Shown here one piece after another: positions 8,908 through 16,184 of a stretch of 64,000 nt of DNA. A model generated the notes under the pieces. It saw only the letters and a program-made list of their open reading frames with translations. It had not been told where the DNA came from and did not search any database. Position numbers and translations under genes: made by a program. The stretch is from Acidobacteriaceae bacterium (lineage in GTDB: Bacteria > Acidobacteriota > Terriglobia > Terriglobales > Acidobacteriaceae): assembly GCA_025356095.1 (NCBI GenBank), contig JANXUR010000043.1, positions 33,661-97,660 of the forward strand. The letters are read 5' to 3'. Within the stretch, counting starts at the first letter, position 1. Each line of letters opens with the position of its first letter.

Positions 8908-9274
8908 GGCGAATGGCTCCATGCTATCAGAGCCGGGGCGGGGAATTTGGTGCGCTGGAACACATGATTTGAGGCGGGAGAAAAACCTACGGGGCAGTCC
9001 TGGCCGGACTGCCCCATTAAAATACGCGCGATTAATTCGACGGTTGCCAGAGGAGACTTGCGCCGAACGGACCGGGACGAAATGGCTCGCTACGGTGCGC
9101 GTTGTAAAGGTTAACGACAGGTTAACTGGAAAAATATGATTGTGGAATGGCACAAGAGAACGGGCCACCCCCCACGAAGGTGCTATAAGTTGGCGGTGGA
9201 GCTGGATAGAGCTGTGCAAAAAAGGGACTTACAGACGAACGAGCGAACCGTGCTCCGCTGCTGGTGATGTGGGT
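8908..9274. other. Intergenic stretch before hemH with one hairpin
   Basis: About 370 bases between the hemH start and the stop of the amidohydrolase gene (both genes on the - strand). It should contain the hemH promoter and the end of the amidohydrolase transcript. The only clear structure is the perfect hairpin at 8991-9015. No coding sequence is supported. Confidence 0.5.
8991..9015 (-). terminator. Perfect 10-bp hairpin, probable terminator
   Basis: GGGGCAGTCC and GGACTGCCCC form a perfect 10-bp stem around the 5-base loop TGGCC. Read on the - strand, the stem is followed after a few bases by TTTTT, so it can end the transcript of the amidohydrolase gene upstream. It also lies ~84 bp before the hemH start. 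Confidence 0.5.
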
Positions 9275-10936
9275 TTACGATTCGTACACCCAGCGACCCC
9301 CGGCCATGGTGCGCTCGATGGGGATGTTGACTATGTTGAGCGGGTCCTCCTTGAAGACGTCGCGGCCTAAGACTACAAGGTCAGCGAACTTGCCAGCTTC
9401 AATCGAGCCTTTCTGATCTTCTTCGAACGAGGCGTAGGCACCATTCCTAGTGCCGACACGAATGGCTTCTTCTAGTGTGATGCGCTGCTTTGGCCCCCAG
9501 ACGGTGCCATGCATATCGGCGCGGGTCACTTCGGATTGTAGAGCCATCATCGGCTCAAAGGGGCCGGGCGGGTAGTCGGAGGCTTGGGTGGCGCGAATGC
9601 CTGCGTCGAGAAAGCTGCGTAGGGCAAACATATGGTCTACGCGCTCGGCACCGTACTCCTTCATTTTTTCGCCGTGGTAGTAGGCATAAGTGGAAAATGG
9701 GGTGGGGATGGCACCCAGATTCTTGATGCGTTGCACCAATGAGTCGTTAATCAGAGTGCAGTGCTCCAAGCGGAAGCGCGGGTCTTTGCGGGGAAATTCC
9801 TTCTGCAGGCGTTCGTACACTCGCAGTGTTTGGTCAATGGCAACGTCGCCATTGGCGTGGGTGCCGAGTTGCCATCCAGCCAGGTGCGCACGCTTGGCCT
9901 GCTCGTAGTGCTCGGCTTCGGGGGTAACGAGAATGCCAAAGTCGTCGGGGCGGCCGACGTAGGGCTGGGAGAGTCGGGCGGTGCGCTCGGAGATAGAGCC
10001 GTCGCAGATCATCTTCTGGCCTCCGACCTTCACCCACTCGTCGCCGAGGCCGGTGCGGACACCCGCTTCGATCAACTTGGGTACAAACTCGTAATAGATC
10101 ATGCAGTATATGCGGAGGCTGAGGTCGCCGGATTCGCGTGCGTCCTGATAGGCGCGGAGGTAGTCTGGGGTGCCTTCGGCGTCGGTGACGCTGGTGACGC
10201 CGGAACGTGACATCATGCGCGCAATGAGCTTGACGCCCTCGCGATGGTCGTCGCGGGAAAAGGTTTGCGGGTTGGCAGCTTCAATGATCGCGCGCGCGTT
10301 TTCTCTCACATGGCCGGTGAGCTTACCGGTGGCGGGGTCGCGGTCGAAGCGGCCGCCGGGAGGGTCGGGAGTCTTGTCATCTACCTTGGCTACTTGCAGC
10401 GCGAGGGCATTGGTCCAGCCGGTGTGACCGCCGCGATGCACTACGAGGACGGGGTGGTTGGGCGCGACGGCGGTGAGTTCTTCCAAAGTAAGCGGCCGGC
10501 CTTCTACCGTTTTGGTGTCGTCGTACTTGAAGCCCAGAACCCATTGGCCCTTGGGTGTCTTGGCGGCGCGTTGGCGCAGGGCTTCCAAAATAGCCGCAAT
10601 GGAGCGCAGGTCACAATCCACCATGCGAAGGTGACTGAGGCCCGCTTCTGCAGGATGGGAGTGGGCGTCTATAAAGCCGGGCAGTACGCGCTTACCGCCG
10701 AGATCTATCTTCTTCGTGCGTCCAGTAGACAGGGCTAGGATCTCGTCATTTGAGCCTACGGCAAAAAACCTGCCGTCGGAGATAGCGACGGCTTGCGCGT
10801 GGGGTTGCCGAGGATTCACCGTCCAGAAGTCGCCGTGATGCAAGATGAGGTCGGGCTCGGTGCGGTCGAGGGCGAAGAGAGAGCTGGCAGCGAGAGCGCT
10901 GATTCCGGTGAGAAAAGTGCGGCGCGTCGGGTACAT
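9275..10936 (-). CDS. Tat-exported amidohydrolase (YtcJ-like)
   Basis: A 553-residue metal-dependent amidohydrolase of the YtcJ-like group. The N-terminus carries a twin-arginine signal (TRRTFLTG followed by ALAASSLFAL), so it is exported folded to the periplasm. The urease-superfamily pattern is seen: GFIDAHSHP for the first metal pair (~96-104), then later histidines in QLGTHANGDVAID and RLEHC, an aspartate in QASDYPPGPF, and the terminal GKFADLVVLGRDVF composite domain. These enzymes cleave amide or ester bonds; the substrate is unknown. The ATG is chosen because GGAGG lies just upstream and because the Tat motif begins there. A longer open frame exists but has no signal. It forms no evident operon. 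Confidence 0.87.
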   Translation of the reverse strand: MYPTRRTFLTGISALAASSLFALDRTEPDLILHHGDFWTVNPRQPHAQAVAISDGRFFAVGSNDEILALSTGRTKKIDLGGKRVLPGFIDAHSHPAEAGLSHLRMVDCDLRSIAAILEALRQRAAKTPKGQWVLGFKYDDTKTVEGRPLTLEELTAVAPNHPVLVVHRGGHTGWTNALALQVAKVDDKTPDPPGGRFDRDPATGKLTGHVRENARAIIEAANPQTFSRDDHREGVKLIARMMSRSGVTSVTDAEGTPDYLRAYQDARESGDLSLRIYCMIYYEFVPKLIEAGVRTGLGDEWVKVGGQKMICDGSISERTARLSQPYVGRPDDFGILVTPEAEHYEQAKRAHLAGWQLGTHANGDVAIDQTLRVYERLQKEFPRKDPRFRLEHCTLINDSLVQRIKNLGAIPTPFSTYAYYHGEKMKEYGAERVDHMFALRSFLDAGIRATQASDYPPGPFEPMMALQSEVTRADMHGTVWGPKQRITLEEAIRVGTRNGAYASFEEDQKGSIEAGKFADLVVLGRDVFKEDPLNIVNIPIERTMAGGRWVYES

Positions 10937-10987
10937 GAAGCCTCCGGGAGGATTGGCAGGAGTGTAACAGAAAGTAGGAATAAGAAT

Positions 10988-11014
10988 CCCCGTCCAAGCG
11001 ACGCTTGGACGGGG
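10988..11014. repeat. Intergenic palindrome CCCCGTCCAAGC / GCTTGGACGGGG
   Basis: Perfect inverted repeat with a 12-bp stem and a loop of three bases between the DinB stop and the amidohydrolase start. Related sequence occurs at 19141-19166, 26151-26170 and 32982-33014, so it belongs to a dispersed family. By position it may act as a terminator for the DinB gene, although no T-run follows. Confidence 0.65.
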
Positions 11015-11049
11015 CAACCGTTTCGTGCTGCGCTTTAGGCTGGACTTGC

Positions 11050-11616
11050 TTACCGGCTGGCCGGGGGGATGATGCTGTTCATCCGAAGGTATTCGACGAT
11101 CTGGCCGTAGTGGTCGAAGCCATGCCAAGTGAGGCCCATTGCCATGCTGAGGCGAGTGGTTTCACCTTCTCCAAATGGACTCTTAATAGCACCCAGTTGG
11201 TTTTCTTTGTTAACCGTAGCGATTGCCTTGTGGGCGTAGGCAATGGAATCTTTCAAGTACTGTACGACCTGAGCTTTGGTTTTCATGGAGTCAGGGCCGT
11301 TTTCGCCACCGAGTTCGAGGGGCGGTTTTTCGCCGAGAATAGCGCTGGCCATCATGTAATTCACGCTGGCAATATGTTTGACTTGCAGCGCAAAGGTGCG
11401 GACGCCTTTGAACTCGCCCGCGGTCGGCGCGAAGTTGTATTTATCCTCGGGCATGGCCTCGGCGGCGGGAACCAGTTCGCCTTCCAGACCGGAGAAGTTG
11501 CTGTTCAGCACTGACGTGACGGTGGGAGCTTCTTTTTTGGCGGGGGCACTTTGTGCCAAGGCCGGGAAACTGAGCAGGATTGCGAGTGCGAAGGTTTTGA
11601 GAACAGTGGTCGTCAT
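11050..11616 (-). CDS. Secreted DinB family protein
   Basis: A 188-residue DinB-like four-helix protein with a cleavable signal peptide (MTTTVLKTFALAILLSFPALAQ). DinB/YfiT proteins bind a divalent metal through three histidines. Here candidates are in ALQVKHIASVNY and near the end in WHGFDHYGQIVEYLRMN, which is the typical C-terminal block of acidobacterial DinB proteins. The biochemical role is unknown; some members are thiol-dependent transferases. The ATG is selected by AAGGAGG seven bases before it. It lies 48 bp downstream of a Tat-exported flavin amine oxidase and may share its transcript. Confidence 0.85.
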   Translation of the reverse strand: MTTTVLKTFALAILLSFPALAQSAPAKKEAPTVTSVLNSNFSGLEGELVPAAEAMPEDKYNFAPTAGEFKGVRTFALQVKHIASVNYMMASAILGEKPPLELGGENGPDSMKTKAQVVQYLKDSIAYAHKAIATVNKENQLGAIKSPFGEGETTRLSMAMGLTWHGFDHYGQIVEYLRMNSIIPPASR

Positions 11617-11664
11617 ATGGAGCCTCCTTGAAAGTGCGTGGAATGAAGATGCCGGCATAAACGG

Positions 11665-13224
11665 TCATGCCCATGTTGCAAGAATCTGTTTTGCAGCGCG
11701 GGCGCCGGTTTCGGCTCCGCCTTCCATATAGCCGGGAAAGTTGACCGAAGTGTGCTCGCCCGCGAAGTGGATGTTGCCTTGCGCTACCTGTTCGTAGCCG
11801 AAGAAGGCAGTATATTGGCCGAGAGTCCGTCCGCTGTAGCTGCCCTTGATGTTCGGGTCGCCGGTAGGAAAGCTTAGCGTGGCTAAGCCTTGGTAGTGGG
11901 GGCTGATGCCGGGGAAGATCACTTCCAGTTGCGTGAGCAGTTCTTCGGCGTAACGCACCGTCTTGGTGGAAGACAGGCTGGTGGAAAACGGTTGATCGGG
12001 ATGGAAGGCCGCACCGACTGCGCCTCCGGTGTAATTGGTATGTAGTCCGAAGGAGCCGGGTTCAGCGCGGCTGGAATCCCAGCCGCCTTGGATGGGAAGG
12101 TCGGTACCAACAAAGCCATCCCCTTGACCGGGCCAGGGGCCAGTGCCATTCCAGTAGCGGGAATCGAACTGCAGAGAAAGCTTTGAGTTGGTGCCATAGC
12201 CTAGTTGTTGAATCGCGGTGGTTTTAAGCGCATCGAACCCTGCCTGGCTGAAATCAACCTGACGCAGAGTGGTGAAGGGCAGGGCGAGGACGATTGCATC
12301 GAAGGTCTCCTGCATCGCTCCGGCTGAGGTTTGAAAGGTAAGAGTGACGGTGGCGTCGCTATTGGTGACAATCGCAGTAAGGCGGTGGCCCTGCCGGATT
12401 GAGCCTTGCGGCAGCGCCCGAGCGATTGCCTGTGGAATCTGCTGGTTACCGTTGAGAGTGTGGAAGCGCTCATCAGAATTGACTGGCAGAATGACTGCCA
12501 GAGAGCTGACCTGTGGGGTATCAATTCCACAGAGCGCGACGATGCCCCGGTCTATATAGCTGCCAAGGCGCGAACCATGAGCGCCGGGGACGTAGGTCTC
12601 AATCCAGTCATAGACACTCATCTGGTCAAAGAAGTACGCGGCGGGTGTGTAGTTGTTGTAGAGGACTGTGGGCCCTACCGCAGCAGCCTGCTGATTCAAG
12701 ATGGGCACGATTGCCTTCATGTCGTGGTACAGCTCATTGTCGGTGTAATAGCCGTTGCGAAAGAAATTTGTGTCGAGCGAGCCGGGCGGGATGGCAGCGT
12801 TCACGTCCACCAAGGTAAGGCCGAAGCGGGTAGCCAAGCCCTGCAGCACAATGTGACCGGTGTCAATAAACTCACCGCACCACTCGCTGGTCTGGCCCTG
12901 CTGCCAAAAGCCGTGATTGGAGTGCATGCGCCCTCCAATGCGGTGTGAGGAATCAAAGACCGTAGAGACGATGCCCTGGTCGTGCAAGGTGAGGGCAGCG
13001 GTGAGGCCAGCGATGCCTGCCCCGACGATGGCGATACGCGGGGAGGTGCGTGGGGAACGAGACCAAGCGAGGCGCGGCATGGCGAGCGCGGCCACGGCGG
13101 CAGAGCCTAGCTGCAGCGCGCTGCGCCGGGTGATGAGCCAAGGCTGGTCGGACTGGTGCGAACCTGAGGGAGCGTGCTGGGCGGCAACGCGGCGGATGTG
13201 ATTGAGAATGCGATTGCGGGACAT
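11665..13224 (-). CDS. Tat-exported flavin monoamine oxidase family protein
   Basis: A 519-residue FAD-dependent amine oxidase. A twin-arginine signal is present unusually far in (ITRRSALQLGSAAVAALAMPRLAW, ~31-54), then the dinucleotide fold (IAIVGAGIAGLTAALTL), an RIGGRMHS block that contacts FAD and a C-terminal HFAGEHTSVNFPGYMEGGAETG, which is the classical end of the monoamine oxidase family. Such enzymes oxidise amines to aldehydes, releasing hydrogen peroxide and ammonia. The substrate cannot be predicted. The start ATG has GAGG upstream. The DinB gene follows after 48 bp. The location is inferred to be periplasmic. Confidence 0.87.
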   Translation of the reverse strand: MSRNRILNHIRRVAAQHAPSGSHQSDQPWLITRRSALQLGSAAVAALAMPRLAWSRSPRTSPRIAIVGAGIAGLTAALTLHDQGIVSTVFDSSHRIGGRMHSNHGFWQQGQTSEWCGEFIDTGHIVLQGLATRFGLTLVDVNAAIPPGSLDTNFFRNGYYTDNELYHDMKAIVPILNQQAAAVGPTVLYNNYTPAAYFFDQMSVYDWIETYVPGAHGSRLGSYIDRGIVALCGIDTPQVSSLAVILPVNSDERFHTLNGNQQIPQAIARALPQGSIRQGHRLTAIVTNSDATVTLTFQTSAGAMQETFDAIVLALPFTTLRQVDFSQAGFDALKTTAIQQLGYGTNSKLSLQFDSRYWNGTGPWPGQGDGFVGTDLPIQGGWDSSRAEPGSFGLHTNYTGGAVGAAFHPDQPFSTSLSSTKTVRYAEELLTQLEVIFPGISPHYQGLATLSFPTGDPNIKGSYSGRTLGQYTAFFGYEQVAQGNIHFAGEHTSVNFPGYMEGGAETGARAAKQILATWA

Positions 13225-13298
13225 GGAGGCCTCAGTGAAACAATGCGTGGCAGCCAGATTTTACGGCGAAGCGAGCGGGCAGGCAAGCGCAGGGGTTC

Positions 13299-13332
13299 AG
13301 CCCGGTGGCTGTTCCCGGGCTTTTACCGGGCT
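13299..13332 (-). terminator. Hairpin between the MFS stop and the amine oxidase start
   Basis: AGCCCGGT (13299-13306) pairs with ACCGGGCT (13325-13332). The loop itself contains a further GGGCT copy. It sits just past the stop of the MFS transporter gene at 13343 on the - strand and could end the APC-MFS transcript. No long T-run follows. Confidence 0.4.
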
Positions 13333-13342
13333 GTTCCTTTGG

Positions 13343-14641
13343 TTAGTCCGCCGGCATCGTTCCTGGGGTTAGCGTGGAATCAGCGACGAGCCGATGACGG
13401 GGCACAAGAGCGAGCCCGAGGACAAGCGCGAGCGCAGCGGCGAGCAGTGCCGTCGAAATACCGATGCGAGAAGCAATGGCTCCCCAGACTGTCGCTCCAA
13501 GTGCCATGCCGCCTTGCAGGACGAGCAGGTAAAGAGAAATGGCGCGGGCGCGCATGGCAGGTGGGCACATGGTTTGGGCCGTGACGTTGAGGCTGGCTAG
13601 GATGACAATCCAGGCCATGCCTGCAAGAAAGGTAACTGCACCCAGCGCCGCGAAATTGGGAGCGCGTCCGAGCGCAGCCGTCATCAAGGCAAACAGGCCA
13701 ATGGCAGCGGCCACGACGGTATCAATGGAAAAGTGCTTGCGCAGGTGAGATAAAGCCACCGCGCCGCTGAGTGCGCCGATACCAAAAAATGCCCACAGCA
13801 AGCCGAAGCCGGTGGCCTTGTAGGGTTGACACACGAGCGGCAGCAGGGACAAGTAAGCCACTCCACAACTGCTGAATGCCACACTGCGAATCAGCACACT
13901 CTTGACGTGGCGGGAGCTGGAGGCGTGGCGAATGCCAGCGGCGATCGAACTCATCATATCGCCAGGAAGATTGACCGAAACTGCCCGCGGCATCCGGGGC
14001 CGCTTCCAGCGGTAAAGAAAAAGTATGACGCCGAAAAAAGAAGCGGCATTGATAAGAAAGGCGGCACCGCTGCCGCTGGTGGCGACCACGACGCCGGCGA
14101 ATGCGGGCCCGACCGCGCGTGCGACATTGAAGGCGGCGGAGTTGAGTGCGACGGCGGCGGCGTGCTGCTCGGGGCGCGCGACTTCTGGCGTGACGGCCTG
14201 CCAAGCGGGGTCGTTGAGCACCGCGCCGATGCCGAGCAAGAAGGTGAAGAAAATCAGTAACCACGGCGTGGTGAGGTGCATGACGGTAAGAATGCCGAGG
14301 CCGAGAGCCGCGAAGACCATCCACCATTGGGTGTAGAGCAGCAGCTTGCGGCGATCCATCATGTCGGCCAGCGCGCCGGCGGGGAGCATGAAAAGGAAAG
14401 CAGGCAAGCCCGCCGAGCCTTGCACGAGGCCGACGAGCAGTGGGGAGGTGGTGAGCTGCGTCATCAGCCAAGCGGCGCCGATGCGCTGCATCCATGTGCC
14501 GATGTAGGAGATGACGGCGGCGATCCACAAAATGCGGAAGAGGGGCTCGCGCAGTGGTGCGAAGGCAGAGTTGGGCGTGTGCGGGGGCGTGTGCGGTTCG
14601 ATGGCAGGGGAGACGTGGGGAACCACGGGAGCCTCACTCAT
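13343..14641 (-). CDS. MFS transporter (EntS/MFS_3-like)
   Basis: A 432-residue major facilitator with about 12 hydrophobic segments. After a proline-rich N-terminus comes FRILWIAAVISYIGTWMQRIGAAWLM and the loop-2/3 signature GALADMMDRRKLLLYTQ, with NDPAWQAVTPEVARPEQHAAAVALNS in loop 4/5. These blocks are typical of the MFS_3 (enterobactin-exporter-like) group. It probably exports a small molecule, substrate unknown. The start ATG overlaps the TGA of the upstream APC permease by four bases (ATGA), so the two transporters are translated together. A longer frame starting 13 codons earlier would overlap the permease further and is less likely. Confidence 0.87.
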   Translation of the reverse strand: MSEAPVVPHVSPAIEPHTPPHTPNSAFAPLREPLFRILWIAAVISYIGTWMQRIGAAWLMTQLTTSPLLVGLVQGSAGLPAFLFMLPAGALADMMDRRKLLLYTQWWMVFAALGLGILTVMHLTTPWLLIFFTFLLGIGAVLNDPAWQAVTPEVARPEQHAAAVALNSAAFNVARAVGPAFAGVVVATSGSGAAFLINAASFFGVILFLYRWKRPRMPRAVSVNLPGDMMSSIAAGIRHASSSRHVKSVLIRSVAFSSCGVAYLSLLPLVCQPYKATGFGLLWAFFGIGALSGAVALSHLRKHFSIDTVVAAAIGLFALMTAALGRAPNFAALGAVTFLAGMAWIVILASLNVTAQTMCPPAMRARAISLYLLVLQGGMALGATVWGAIASRIGISTALLAAALALVLGLALVPRHRLVADSTLTPGTMPAD

Positions 14642-16101
14642 GCCGGGTCGCTTTCTGCAATCGTCCGTACAAAGGGCCAATCGTGGCTGCGGAAGGCGCG
14701 GATGAGATAGACGGTCAGTCCGGCGACCAGAATGACCAATGCCAGCTTAAGCTCTCGCTGAAAATTCTGGCGACCAAAGAGGATGAAGATGAATCCGGCG
14801 ATGGCGGCGAGCGCGGGGATGGGATAAAGCCACATACGAAAGGGGCGAGCGAAGTCGGGGCGGCGATAGCGCAGCCACAGCAAACCAATGCCCTGCACCA
14901 AGAATTGTAAAAGAATGCGAATGACGACCAGGGCCTTAATGATGTCTGCGAGGCGCAGAAAGCAGCAAAGCGCGGCAACCGTAGCCAGCATGAGTAGCGA
15001 GATGTGCGGAAAGCGATGCTCGGGGTGGATTCGCGCCAGAGCGGAGAAATAGTTGCCATCCAGGGCGGCAGCGTAGGGAACGCGCGAATAGCCGAGGAGC
15101 AGAGAATACACCGAGGCGAAGGCCGTCCACATAATCAGGATGGCGACAAGTTGGCCAGCCCAGTTACCGTAGATTCGCTGCATGAAGTTGGCGACGATGG
15201 CGAAGGGAGCGCCGCCGGGATTCGGGGCAGCGGCCTCGCGCCACGGGACGACCCCCAAAATACTAATATTCATCACTACATATAGACACGCGACGATGAC
15301 AATGGAAAGCAAGAGCGCGCGAGGAATCGTACGCGTGGGGTCTTTGACTTCGCCACCAAGGAAACACACGTTGTAGTAACCCCAATAGTCGTAAGCGGCG
15401 ATGAGCATGGATGCCCCCAAGCCCTGCCAGAACGCAGGCGTCAGCGAAAAGGCCCCGGCGGGGAAGTCGAAGGCCATGGCCGGGTTGAAGTGGGTGAGAC
15501 CAGAAACGAGTATCCATGCAATGGTGGCCATTACGCCAAGCCATAAAAAGCCGGACGAGCGACCGATGGCACCGATGCGACGATAGAGCAGAAAGACAGT
15601 GAAGGCAAGCAGCGCCAATGCCACGAAAGTGCCGTTGGTCGCGACAGTGCGCAGTTCGAGTATGCCAACGAAGGGCAACGACAGCGTCAAACTTCGGGAG
15701 AAAATTTCGCGCGACAGCGTCGGGAAAATGTAGGACGCATATTGCGAAAGACCGATGCACCCCGAAGCGATGGAGAGCGGTGCCGAGAAGGATAGTTGCC
15801 AGATGAAAAGGAACGAGAGCAGGCGCCCGAGCTTGCGTGCCCCGTAGATTTCGCGGATGTAGTGGTAAGAACCGCCGGCCTGCGGCATCGCCGAGCCGAG
15901 TTCGGCCCAGATGAGGCCGTCACAAATGGCGAGGATTGCGCCCAGAATCCAACCCAGCATGGCTTGCGGGCCGCCCGCGGCGCTCAGCATCAGCGGAATG
16001 GTGAGGAACGGGCCCACGCCGATCATGTCAATCATGTTGAGCGAGGTCGCCTGACGGAGGTTGAGGTCTCGGACGAGCGCGGGCTGATGGGTGGTAGGCA
16101 T
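14638..16101 (-). CDS. APC family amino acid permease
   Basis: A 487-residue membrane carrier of the amino acid-polyamine-organocation superfamily with about 12 helices. The first helix has the glycine-rich NMIDMIGVGPFLTIPLML, and helix 2-3 has WAELGSAMPQAGGSYHYIREIYG, the hallmark of APC permeases. GGEVKDPTRTIPRALLLSI is the conserved block after helix 6. It takes up or exchanges amino acids or polyamines by proton coupling; the substrate is unknown. I begin at MPTTHQ. There is no clear ribosome site at this ATG; another ATG 19 codons upstream would add an odd hydrophobic leader. Coupled with the MFS gene by a 4-bp overlap. Confidence 0.87.
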   Translation of the reverse strand: MPTTHQPALVRDLNLRQATSLNMIDMIGVGPFLTIPLMLSAAGGPQAMLGWILGAILAICDGLIWAELGSAMPQAGGSYHYIREIYGARKLGRLLSFLFIWQLSFSAPLSIASGCIGLSQYASYIFPTLSREIFSRSLTLSLPFVGILELRTVATNGTFVALALLAFTVFLLYRRIGAIGRSSGFLWLGVMATIAWILVSGLTHFNPAMAFDFPAGAFSLTPAFWQGLGASMLIAAYDYWGYYNVCFLGGEVKDPTRTIPRALLLSIVIVACLYVVMNISILGVVPWREAAAPNPGGAPFAIVANFMQRIYGNWAGQLVAILIMWTAFASVYSLLLGYSRVPYAAALDGNYFSALARIHPEHRFPHISLLMLATVAALCCFLRLADIIKALVVIRILLQFLVQGIGLLWLRYRRPDFARPFRMWLYPIPALAAIAGFIFILFGRQNFQRELKLALVILVAGLTVYLIRAFRSHDWPFVRTIAESDPA

Positions 16102-16184
16102 AGGAAAGCAAAAATCCAACACAGAAGCACAAAAGTACAGCGAAAGCTTTTGCTTCATTACTTCTTACAGGTCTTGATGCTACT